A DNA stretch of 64,000 nt from positions 4,284,449-4,348,448 of the forward strand of contig NC_058149.1 in assembly GCF_011075055.1 (NCBI RefSeq). The letters are read 5' to 3'. The DNA is from Mangifera indica. Lineage: Eukaryota > Streptophyta > Magnoliopsida > Sapindales > Anacardiaceae. Under the pieces are notes generated by a model. That model saw nothing but the letters and a program-made list of their open reading frames with translations, searched no databases and had not been told where the DNA came from. A program made the translations under genes and the position numbers. Below, piece by piece: positions 34,520-44,979 of this stretch; the stretch's first letter is position 1; the number at the start of each line of letters is the position of its first letter.

Positions 34520-35503
34520 ACAACTGCAAATAGGTATTTTCAAGAAGTGTTTAAGATAAAAAAGATCCTTAAAGAGCAAGAATTTGATGAAGATTATTCT
34601 ATATTAATGATGGTGCGAGTAATGTCAGAAAAATTTAACAAATATTAGGATGAGGTGAATTTTCTTATGGCAATTGCTAGCATCATGGATCTCAGGTAAC
34701 TAATTTACAATTGATTAGGTTTATTATAATATATAAGTATATAAAGAACATGTTTCTAACTAATTAGTTTGCTTGTGATGATTTCAGGATAAAGTTTCTT
34801 ATGATTACTTTGGCATTTCCCATTTTATATGGGGAAGAAAATGCCCCTGTAGAGATAGAAAATATCAAAAGAACATTAGAAAAATTATACAAAGAATATG
34901 TTGACATGTTATCATCAGGAAATTCATCAATTGTATTTACACATTCACAACATTAGCTAAAGACCCAACAAGCACCATTAAGTACATCAGGTACATTATA
35001 TCATTGTCATTAAATGAAACTTTATAATATATCATAAGTTCTAACATTTAACTTATAGGTAAATCATCAAGCTCTCAATATTCAGAGAGTAGACATTATG
35101 GTCCTGGATATAGTTGGCTACGTTTGAAGGATCATAAAGAGAAAACATACTCAGAAGAAACCATGAAGTCTAAGTTAGAAATGTATCTGGAAGGACGTAG
35201 TGTTGAGATACCTGATGATGTCAACTCAAGCAACTTTAATGTGTTTCACTGGTGGAGGGACAATCAATATAAGTATAAAGTACTTTCACAAATGGCAATC
35301 GATTCTTAGCAATTCCTATTACAACAGTGGCTTCGGAGAGTACATTTAGTGTTGGTAATAGAGTGATTGACACGTACAAGTCATCTCTATCGTTAGAAAT
35401 AGTCAATATGCTTATGTGTGGAGCCGATTGGATGAGAACACGTTATAATATTAAGAAACAAGATGAGGTAGTCAATTACTTATCACAACTACATGATCTC
35501 TAA
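34520..35503 (+). pseudogene. hAT transposase C-terminal exons
   Basis: Exon-like pieces are joined by plausible introns: 34520-34695 (ANRYFQEVFKIKKIL, then MSEKFNKY followed by TAG where Trp is usual), 34788-34990 (AFPILYGEENAPVEIEN, then a TAG after HSQH) and 35059-35503 (KSKLEMYLEGRSVEIP, FNVFHWWRDNQYKYKVLSQM, TVASESTFSVGNRVID and ending LSQLHDL). The last exon is the hAT dimerisation domain. It contains a one-base deletion after the codon for MAIDS. So at least two stops and one frameshift rule out an intact transposase. Confidence 0.87.
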
Positions 35504-35505
35504 AT

Positions 35506-35895
35506 TGATTTTTCATTTAACTATTGGCAGTATGATTAATAGCTTTCATTCATTTTTAATTTCTTGAAGATGGAAGGTGAAAACTAGATTGCTGAGCTTA
35601 TCTTGCCAGATAAATAGAGATATAAAGTAACATAATGTTTAATAACATTTAATTCTTAATTGTTGTTGTTTTTATAATGTTTAATAGTTGAGTAACTTTG
35701 AGGGTGTATGTGACGTTGTTTTTTTATCTTAATAAACTCCAGTTGGGTTTAATAGCATTTATGAACTTTTTTGCACCTATATTGTTGGAAGCAGCCCAGA
35801 TTTTATACTAAGCCATAAGCCATAAATGTTAGCAGCTACGGATATGATTTCTCTATCCAAGCCCACCAACTAAAGAACCACTAAGCTAATAAGAC
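35506..35895. other. hAT 3' flank; no gene seen
   Basis: AT-rich. I looked for a hAT right terminus of the form CTCAAATCCACCCCTA and did not find one. Confidence 0.4.
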
Positions 35896-35908
35896 AACAC
35901 TAGCTCAC
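35896..35908. repeat. Target duplication of LINE 3, left copy
   Basis: AACACTAGCTCAC, repeated exactly at 55523-55535 right after the LINE 3 poly(A). Confidence 0.87.
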
Positions 35909-36334
35909 ATTTTATTTTCAAACTCTTTCTCTCTTTAAAAAATAATGCTCTCCCTTCTCTCTAAAACCTCATACTCCTCATCTTTTTCCTTGTAGTTCAT
36001 TCACCCCATTATTCTCGGCTGGGTTGGTGTCCCTTCAGGTACCAACCTTTGGTCCGGTGACCTCCTGATCACTGGCTCCTCCACCACTCTCTGGTTGTTC
36101 CTTTAAACTCATGTTTCTTCATTCTATGGCGTTTGTGTTAGTGTTTTAAGTTTCTGTTTCCTTTTGTTGATCATTCAAGTTTTATTTTCGTTTCAAACTC
36201 CTTTCCAGTTTTGATAATCTGTTCTTTAGTTCCCTTATTCCGTTTCAAACTCATCTCTGTGGTGTTTTCTTTGTTGTGTTATTGTTGCTTCTTTCTCCCG
36301 CCCTTGAAATTTGAATTTTGGTGTTGTGTTCTAA

Positions 36335-37133
36335 TGCGAACCTTGACGATTTGTCGCAAGACCCAACACTCAAGAAGATATTTTTCCCAGGATTGAATCA
36401 GTTTCGTCACGTAATTAAACCTTGACCCGAATCGATATGGATTCGAATGAACCTTGGTATTGAGAATGGTGAACGCCACAAGACAAGCTTGATAAGTTCA
36501 GAGATTGTAAACTCAATAGTAAGCAAGCTATTTGTGAAAAATCAGTAAAAAGTTTTTTTTCATCATGAAATGTTTTGTTTTTATAGTGCAATGCCAACTT
36601 AACCCTAACTACTCATAACCCAATGGACTTTCAAACTTCCCAAGCCCATTACCTAAGTAACTACCCAAAGCACTAATTAAATTAAAAGAAAAGATGTCAC
36701 TTGGGCTCAATAAAGTCTAGCCCAATCACAAACAAGATCAAAATCATAAAACTAAAAATCCTAAATACGAACTGAAATGACGTTATTTGGGCCTCCAACT
36801 TGAGTTCAACCAGAAAAGCTCTAAGTTTTGATTATAGAGCTCGAAACGAGCTTCGTATTGATATATTACAAGCCTTATAACTCCTCCCGAATCAAAAGTT
36901 ATGGTCGTTCAAAGTTTGCTCGCGCATAAGCTTGGGCCTGAATCAAGTTGATCTCTCTGTTGGCTCCATCAAGCATCCAGTCGTCCTTGAATGAGCTGAT
37001 CTTAGTCTCCAAGCCCTCCACGAGTCCAACTAAGGCTTGTTGCATCTTCTTAGCTCTGCTCCTCGTAATTGGCCCAATTGGAATATGTAGCAGATCTCCT
37101 TGAGGGCTCGATGCGTTTACGATGCCTCTATCA
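36335..37133 (-). repeat. Element A 3' LTR
   Basis: Minus strand TGATAGAGGCATCG to GGTTCGCA. It encodes the C-terminal end of pol (to 36899). TATA-like CTATAAAAAC near 36577-36585. Confidence 0.9.
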
Positions 37134-37378
37134 TCCCCTCCCTCTTGAAAAGGATTTGTCCTGAAATCTGTATCATCAAAAGGAGATAAGTCAGAAACAT
37201 TAAAAGTAGCACTTATATTATACTCACCCGAAAGATCCAATTTATAAGCATTATCATTGATCTGTTTGAGTACTTGAAATGGCCCATCGCCTCTCAGATG
37301 CAACTTAGATCTGCGTTGGGATGGAAACCGTTCCTTCCGCATGTGCACCCAAACCCAATCACAAGGGTGGAAGACCAC
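36899..37378 (-). pseudogene. Element A integrase C-terminus extending into the LTR
   Basis: The frame reads CDWVWVHMRKERFPSQRRSK, FQVLKQINDNAYKLDLSGEY and ATFNVSDLSPFDDTDFRTNP, then crosses the polypurine tract into LTR-encoded IPIGPITRSRAKKMQQAL and GLVEGLETKISSFKDDW. In CRM elements a comparable LTR-encoded tail (CR motif) follows the integrase and is linked to targeting. The frame is open across the junction, which supports this reading. It is part of the interrupted pol. Confidence 0.82.
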
Positions 37379-37960
37379 CTTGTGCCTTCCTTTGTTAGCT
37401 TGTTTGACATATTGCTCTGTCCTCCTCTCAATATTTTGTCTAACTTTCTCATAAAGCTATCGAACTAACTCTGCCTTCCTTTTGCCATCTAAACTGGTAC
37501 GTTCCTCAACAGGCAAAGGTAACAAGTCCGAAGGTGTAAGTGGATTAAAACCATAAACAACTTCAAAAGGTGAATAACCAGTAGATGTATGCACCACCCT
37601 ATTATATGCAAATTCTACATGTGGCAAGCTTTCCTCCTAAGTTCTCAAATTCTTTTCTAATACAGCACGCAATAACTGAGATAAAGTTCTATTAACTACC
37701 TCTGTTTGTCCATCTATCTGTGGGTGACAAGTTGTAGAAAATAGTAGTTTAGTACCTAACTTACCCCATAATACCTTCCAGAAATAACTTAAGAACTTCA
37801 CATCACGATCAGATACAATACTTCTTGGAACTCCATGCAAACGCACGATCTCCTTGAAAAACAAATCAGCAATGTAAGTTGCATCATCAGTTTTACGACA
37901 TGGAATAAAGTGTGTCATTTTTGAAAACCTATCAACTATGACAAAAATCGAATCACTACC
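37379..37960 (-). pseudogene. Element A integrase core (3' part, split by element B)
   Basis: Minus strand [40 protein letters not shown] and [13 protein letters not shown] carry the D, D and E of the integrase core. A stop (SLPHVEFA region, near 37636) lies after NLRT. Element B's LTR abuts the core at 37961; the rest of the integrase is at 44597-44950. Confidence 0.84.
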
Positions 37961-38916
37961 TGGTGCATATCCATCAAGGCAATGCAACAAGTCACAAACT
38001 GAAAATCTGGAATTTATTGTTCATATGGCACAGCAGCATTTTGTCTTCCAATTTGACCAATCAAATGACTTCCAAAACATACAAATTATGGTTCATTGGA
38101 AAGGGCATTCAAAGAGCTTTCTAATGATATATGATAGCAATCACAACTCAATCAACAAGGCATTCAAAACTAGTTTCAAAGTTGGATGGAAAAATCTGAA
38201 AATGGCAAAATTACATACTGTGAACAGTACCCAGGCATATAACACACATTCACACTTTGGATTTCAAGGGGTAACAAGAAAGTTAACCAAGGCATAAAGG
38301 AAATTTCCACCAACCTTGGGGTCTTCCACCACCAATTCTTCCTCCAAGATGAATTGGATAAAGGAAAGAGCAACTAAAGAAAAGCTACAAAGCTTTACTT
38401 GAATTTTTCATTAGCAAAGAAGTCTAGCTTACAAATGAAAATCCACTTTCATATATACAAGAGCAAGTGGCGGCAAAATGGAGCATTAATTTTGACATGG
38501 AAGCTTTTCCCTTCATTTAAGCTTAACCATTCATTCAATACTAAGGCCATACTATATTAATTCAAGAAAACAACAAAAAAGGACAACTTTTCCCTAAAAG
38601 GTGGAACTATGTCCACCAACTAAAGTTACTTGCTTCCTATTTAGTTGCAATCCAACTAAATGGGCTTCATGGCATCTTGGGCTTCAAGTGGGCTTGGAGT
38701 TGGCTTCTTGGACTCATTTAAGTTTCCATTTCATTAAGGCCTTGGATGCAAGTAATAAAATTGCACCCAAAAGTAAAGTTGGGCCAATGTGGAAAAAGCA
38801 ATGAATCTTTGGGCTTGCATGGAGCTAATTCTTCATTCTCAATGGTGGCTTAAGCCAAATGGAGACTTGATAGAGAATTGGAAGCTAGGGTTGGAGAGGT
38901 AGCCGAAAATACATCA
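37961..38916 (-). repeat. Element B 3' LTR
   Basis: Minus strand TGATGTATTTTCGG to GATATGCACCA. The first 67 bases encode the end of pol. TATA-like GTATATATGAA near 38450. Confidence 0.92.
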
Positions 38917-39947
38917 TCCCCCCCAGGTTGGGAAGGACTTGCCCTCAAGTCCTCAAGGTGGCTATCCTCCATGTATGGTGAAAGATCTCCAATGTTGAAG
39001 GTGGCCGAGACTCTTCCCATTTCATCCGGAAGATTCACCTTGTATGCATTGTCATTTACCCTCTCAAGCACTTCAAATGGTCCATCAGCCCTTGGAGCTA
39101 GCTTACTCCTCCTTTTGCTTGGAAATCTCTCTTTTCTCAAATGCACCCAAACCAAGTCACCCGGTTTGAAAATGGATGGCTTCCTATGCTTGTTGATCTT
39201 CCTCTTATGAGCTTCATTGGCCTTCATGATTTGAAATTTGATGGTTTCATGGAGTTTCTTCATGGCAGCAGCTTTCTCCTTGGCATCCTTGTGAACTTGC
39301 ACATCAAGAGGTAAGGAAGTTAGATCCAAAGGAGTTAAGGGATTAAGGCCATAGACTACCTCAAATGGAGAGTGTCCGGTTGTTGCACTTGGACTCCTAT
39401 TGTAGGAAAATTCAGCTTGAGCAATCTTCAAGTCCCAATCCCTTAAGTGCTTGTTAACCAAAGTCCTCAAGATTGTTCCCAAAGTCCTATTAGTTACTTC
39501 GGTTTGACCATCGGTTTGAGGGTGGTGAGAGGTGCTAAACATGAGCTTGGTTCCCATTTTGCTCCATAATGTCCTCTAAAAGTGGCTCAAGAACTTGGTG
39601 TCTCTATCCGAAACTATGGTTCTTGGAATTCCATGTAGCTTCACCACTTCCTTGAAGAATAATTCAACCACCTTGCTAGCATCTTCAGTCTTCGAATAAG
39701 GGATGAAGTGGGCTATTTTAGAGAATCTATCTACTACCACCATTATAGCATCCTTTCCCCTTTGAGTTCTTGGAAGAGCCACAATAAAATCCATGCTAAG
39801 ATCCTCCCATGGTTGCTCCGGAATAGGTAAAGGCATGTAAGGACCAGGTTTGAAATGAGACTTGGACCTTTGGCATGTGCCACACCTTGCAATAATGGCT
39901 TGGACGTCACTCACCATCTTAGGCCAATAGAAATGCTCCTTAAGCAT
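38850..39947 (-). pseudogene. Element B integrase
   Basis: [16 protein letters not shown], then [15 protein letters not shown] (end of the HHCC finger), [69 protein letters not shown] give finger and D, D, E core. The C-terminus reads WVHLRKERFPSKRRSKL and SATFNIGDLSPYMED and ends inside the LTR. One TAG at 39573-39575 replaces a Trp codon (SHFWRTLW position). Otherwise intact. Confidence 0.88.
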
Positions 39948-41519
39948 GTCTAAGGTCTTATTTATGCCAAAATGACCTGCTAATCCACCACCATGTGTCT
40001 CCCTAATGAGAAGTTCCCTAAAAGAGCTTTTAGGGATGCATAATTTAGCTCATTTGAAAAGAAAACCATCATGGACAAAATAGTCTTCATATGCCCCTCT
40101 AGAACACTTCTTCATGATCTCCCAAAGCTTATCATCTTCATTGTAATATTGTCTCATAAGCTGGAAACCTAGAACTCTTGCATCAAGAATGGATAACAAG
40201 TAATGCCTCCTTGAAAGAGCATCCGTAACTACATTGGAAGAACCTTGTTTATATGCTGAAACAAAGGAGAAAGATTGGAGGAATTCCACCCATTTAGCAT
40301 GCCTTCAACTTATCTTATGTTGGCTACTAAGAAACTTCAAGGCTTGGTGATCGGAATGAAGCACAAATTGTTTAGGCCTTAGGTAATAACTCCAATGATC
40401 AAGGGCTCTAACAATTGCATAGAATTCTTTGTCATAGGTGGAGTATCTTCTCTTGGACTCATTCAGCTTCTCATTAAAGTAAGCAATGGGACTTTTGGCT
40501 TGAGTTAGGACTGCCCCAATGCCAACTCCACTTGCATCACATTCCACTTCAAACACCTTATCAAAATCAGGTAGAGCAAGTATAGGGGCTTCACATAACT
40601 TCTTTTTAACCTCTTCAAATGCTTTGGAGGCTGCTGTGGACCATTCAAACCCATTTTTCTTCATACATTCAGTGATGGGAGCCATGAGAGTGCTAAAATT
40701 AGGCACAAAACGCCTATAAAAAGAAGCAAGGCCGCGGAAGCTCCTTACTTCAGTGAGAGTCTTTGGTTGGGGCCAAGTTTTAATGGCATCTACCTTAGAT
40801 TGATCTACTTGAATGCCATTCTTAGAAACTACATATCCAAGGAACACAACTTGGTCTACAAAGAATTCACACTTCTCTTCTTTTGCATATAACTTATTCT
40901 TCCTCAACACATCAAAAACACTTCTCAAATGCAAGACATGATCATCAAGAGTTTTGCTATATACTAATATGTCATCAAAATAAACAACAACAAATGCACC
41001 AATGTAAGGTTTGAGTACCTCATTCATAAGCCTCATGAAAGTGCTTGGAGCATTTGAAAGGCCAAAGGGCATAACCAACCATTCATATAAGCCTCCCTTA
41101 GTCTTGAAGGTTGTCTTCCATTCATCCCCTTCTTTCATCCTTATTTGATGGTAGCCACTCCTTAGATCAATTTTGGAGAAGACACAAGCACCATGTAACT
41201 CATCAAGCATGTCATCAAGTCTAGGGATGGGATACCTATACTTGATGGTTATATTGTTAATGGCTCTACTATCCACACACATCTTATATGAACCATCTTT
41301 CTTAGGAACAAGTAGGGCTGGAACGGAACATGGACTCATGCTAGGCTTTACAAAGCCTTTTTCAATCAATTCTTCCACTTGCCTTTGCAACTCTTTAGTC
41401 TCCATGGGATTGCATCTATAGGCTGGCTTATTAGGCAATGGTGCACCCGGAACCAAGTCAATTTGATGCTCAATGCCTCTTATAGGAGGGAGGCCAGATG
41501 GAAGCTCTAGTGGGAACAC
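39948..41519 (-). pseudogene. Element B reverse transcriptase and RNase H
   Basis: From 41519: [92 protein letters not shown] and the catalytic [13 protein letters not shown]. RNase H follows with [18 protein letters not shown] and [18 protein letters not shown] codons interrupt at about 40302 (after QHKIS) and 40047 (after DGFLFK), both in frame, so single base changes separate the three frames. Confidence 0.9.
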
Positions 41520-41523
41520 ATCT

Positions 41524-43425
41524 TCAAAATTCAGCCAAGAGAGATTGAACTAAGGGATGAGCTTTTTTCTTCTCATGTTTGAGCTCCCCTTCAAGTATAA
41601 GTAATGCAAAGATAGGTTGCAAACTCAAAAGAGCCCTTTCTACTTGCTGTCCATTCATATACATACTCTCCCTTTTAGCTTCTTTCCCTTTGATAGCCTT
41701 GTTAGCTTCTTGGGGACTAAGAGGTAGCAAAGTAATGGTCTTCCCTTTGAATTTGAAGGAATAAGTGTTCTTTTTACCATTATGAGTTACTTCTCTATCA
41801 AATTGCCAAGGTCTCCCTAGCAATAAATGGCATGCATCCATGGGAACTACATCACACACAATCTCATCTTGGTAATGCTTGCCAATGGAAAAGGAAACAA
41901 GTACTTGTTTGGCTACTTGGAGGCTGGTCCCATTGCTCAACCATTGGAGCTTATATGGTTGAGGATGAGGTATGGTAGATAATCCAAGTTTCTCCACTAA
42001 TGTAGATGAAGCCACATTTGCACAACTTTCACTATCTATAATCAAAGAACACACCTTGCCTCCAATGGTGCATCTTGATTGGAAAATTTGGAGCCTTTGT
42101 TCCTGATGTGGGAAGGACTTGGAATGCAATGCTCTTCTAATCACTAACATCTCTCCTTCATCAGCCTTTTGCATGACCTCCTCTTCTTCTTCTTCGGCAG
42201 CTCCATCTTCATGGCCATAATCTACATTTTCTTCATCTTCTTGAAGAGACTCTTCAATAGCTTGAATCTCCATTAATGACAAAGTTCTTCTATTTGGGCA
42301 TTCGGCTTGGAAGTGTCCATAGCCTTGACATTTGAAGCACTTTTTATTGGATAGATCAAGTCTTCCCATAATTGGTTTGTTCTTGCTAGGTTCTACCACC
42401 TTTTCTTTTCCTTTCTCCTTGGAAGTGACTTCGACAGCCTTATAGTTGGATGGGGAACCCTTTTGAAAGGTGGTTCCCTTGTGGAAAGGAGGGCTTTTGT
42501 AGAATGAAGTCCCCTTGGTGAATGGCTTGGCAACCGTAGACTTCATGGCCTTCTTTTGCTTCTCCACCTTAATAGCTAACTTACAAACATCTTCAAATGT
42601 GTAATATGGTTGCAATTCTACCATATGAGCAATGTCTTGGTTTAAACCACCAATGAATCTTACAATGGTTTGCTCTTTCACTTCCGGCAGCTCACTTCTC
42701 ATTAATAGTTTCTCAAACTCCCTTATGTAATGCTCTACTCCATCACTTCCTTGCTTAAGGGTGTGTAGCTTGAGGTAAAGATCTTGTTTATGGTTGTCCG
42801 GAAGGAATCTTCTCTTCATAAGCTTCTTTAGTTTCTCCCAAGATCTCACTCTCTCTTTACCATCCCTTTCCCTTTGCTTCTTAAGATTTTCCCACCACAA
42901 GGATGCATAATCCTTGAATTTCAAGATGGCAAGTTTACATTTCTTCTCATCTGAATAGCCCTTATATTCAAAAACTCTCTCTATGGCATGTAACCAATCA
43001 ACAAAATCATCCGGACTCATGCTCCCTTCGAATTCCAGAATTTCAATTCTTAAACCCCTATCATCATCCTTTTCTCTCCTAGGTGGCCTCTCTTGTTCTT
43101 CCTCACTTGAATAATCATGAAGCATCAATTCCTCCCTATGATGTCTAGGAGGAGGAGGGGAAGGTCTAATATGTCTTCTTGGTTGATGTAGTTGGGTTGG
43201 GTGAGGTGGAGGAGGGGGTATTTGGCTTTGTGTTGAAGTTTGGGGCTGTGATAAGGGTGCCCTACTTTGAGTGAAGGTCAAGTCTCTCATCATTTGCATC
43301 ATTTGATTCATTTGGTCCTTAATGGCCTTAAGTTCTCCTTTAACTTCTTCTTTTAATGCCATGTGGGCAAATTCCCAAGGATGAGGAGGTGAAGAGGATG
43401 AGGATGAAGTTCTTTTGTGGGACAT
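41524..43425 (-). pseudogene. Element B gag and aspartic protease
   Basis: 633 codons. A proline-rich N-terminus and EEEQERPPRREKD precede the capsid-like region (FEGSMSPDDFVDWLHAIERV, KFKDYASLWWENLK, MKRRFLPDNHKQDLYLKL, EHYIREFEKLLMRSELPEVK), then a CCHC knuckle CFKCQGYGHFQAEC and the protease KVCSLIIDSESCANVAS and HLLLGRPWQFDREV. The protease active site is DSE, not DSG. The frame ends because of one extra T in GCTGAATTTTGAAGATG at about 41526, which separates it from RT. Confidence 0.88.
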
Positions 43426-43635
43426 TTGTGGTAATGGTTAATGGTTATAAGTGTGTAAGGGTTGGGGGTAAGTATTGGTAAGTGTTTAGGTTAAGGAAGG
43501 TTTGTGTTTAAGGCAAATTAAGGGTCTGTGAACAGTAATTTTGTAGTGAACAGTAAATTCCAGAAGGTGAACAGTAGCTCCGGAGATGAAAATCAGTCAA
43601 CAAATCACACAAATAACCTATGCTCTGATACCAAA

Positions 43636-44591
43636 TGGTGCATATCCATCAAGGCAATGCAACAAGTCACAAACTGAAAATCTGGAATTTATTGTTCATA
43701 TGGCACAGTAGCATTTTGTCTTCCAATTTGACCAATCAAATGACTTCCAAAACATACAAATTATGGTTCATTGGAAAGGGCATTCAAAGAGCTTTCTAAT
43801 GATATATGATAGCAATCACAACTCAATCAACAAGGCATTCAAAACTAGTTTCAAAGTTGGATGGCAAAATCTGAAAATGGCAAAATTACATACTGTGAAC
43901 AGTACCCGGGCATATAACACACATTCACACTTTGGATTTCAAGGGGTAACAAGAAAGTTAACCAAGGCATAAAGGAAATTTCCACCAACCTTGGGGTCTT
44001 CCACCACCAATTCTTCCTCCAAGATGAATTGGATAAAGGAAAGAACAACTAAAGAAAAGCTACAAAGCTTTACTTGAATTTTTCATTAGCAAAGAAGTCT
44101 AGCTTACAAATGAAAATCCACTTTCATATATACAAGAGCAAGTGGCGGCAAAATGGAGCATTAATTTTGACATGGAAGCTTTTCCCTTCATTTAAGCTTA
44201 ACCATTCATTCAATACTAAGGCCATACTATATTAATTCAAGAAAACAACAAAAAGGGACAACTTTTCCCTAAAAGGTGGAACTATGTCCACCAACTAAAG
44301 TTACTTGCTTCCCATTTAGTTGCAATCCAACTAAATGGGCTTCATGGCATCTTGGTCTTCAAGTAGGCTTGGAGTTGGCTTCTTGGACTCATTTAAGCTT
44401 CCATTTCATTAAGGCCTTGGATGCAAGTAATGAAATTGCACCCAAAAGTAAAGTTGGGCCAATGTGGAAAAAGCAATGAATCTTTGGGCTTGCATGGAGC
44501 TAATTCTTCATTCTCAATGGTGGCTTGAGCCAAATGGAGACTTGATAGAGAATTGGAAGCTAGGGTTGGAGAGGTAGCCGAAAATACATCA
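43636..44591 (-). repeat. Element B 5' LTR
   Basis: 956 bp; its inner edge is followed by two bases and the primer-binding site. Promoter TATA-like GTATATATGAA near 44125. Confidence 0.92.
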
Positions 44592-44596
44592 CTACC

Positions 44597-44979
44597 CTTC
44601 CTAGACCTAGGTAATCCTAAAACAAAGTCTATAGAAATATTCTCCCATGGTACAGAAGGAATGGTAAAGGTGTATATAAACCATGGGGTAAGACTCTAAA
44701 CTTGGCCTATTTACACTTAATACAACGAGTACAAACACGCTCTACATCTCGTTTCATATGTGGCCAAAAGAAATGCTCTTGTAGTACATCTAAAGTCTTA
44801 GCTATACCGAAATGACCCATTAATCCAGCCCCATGTGCTTCCCTCACAAGCAATTCACGTAAGGAACTCATAGGCACACATAATCTATTTTCATGAAATA
44901 AATAACCATCATGCCTATAAAATTTACCAAATGCAGTCTTCTCACAAGTTTCATAAAATACTGGAAAAGTCAGAATCAT
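44597..44979 (-). pseudogene. Element A integrase zinc finger (5' part, split by element B)
   Basis: [37 protein letters not shown] and CTRCIKCK give the HHCC finger, followed by a TAG where other copies have CAG and then VLGLPRSRKGS up to the B insertion. A one-base insertion near 44962 (FSSILxET in place of FSSIYEACE) separates it from RNase H. Confidence 0.85.

Larger units (their letters stand above)
26993..35505 (+). mobile_element. hAT transposon with BED finger, interrupted by two LINE segments
   Basis: The left terminus TAGGGGTGGATTTGAGCCGAG is a hAT-type inverted repeat end and is shared with the small element at 52773-53027. Inside are a tandem array of 26-bp motifs, a BED-finger exon (to 29383) and C-terminal transposase exons (34520-35503). 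The central part of the transposase is missing. No matching right terminus or 8-bp duplication was found before 35895, so the right end is lost or too diverged; the end given here is the last coding base region. Confidence 0.78.
37961..44591 (-). mobile_element. Ty3/gypsy element B, nested in element A
   Basis: 6631 bp with 956-bp LTRs (37961-38916 and 43636-44591) and a perfect CTACC target duplication (37956-37960 and 44592-44596) in the A integrase. Eleven LTR differences by eye, near 98.9% identity, so it is the youngest dated element here. Primer-binding site TGGTATCAGAGC complement at 43622-43633; polypurine tract CTGGGGGGGA at 38917-38926. Gag-protease and pol are almost complete but carry one frameshift and three stops. 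Confidence 0.94.

Noticed and set aside
28793..35503. hAT transposase as a domesticated host gene
   Set aside because: Stops, a frameshift, a missing middle and a retained terminus show a decayed transposon.
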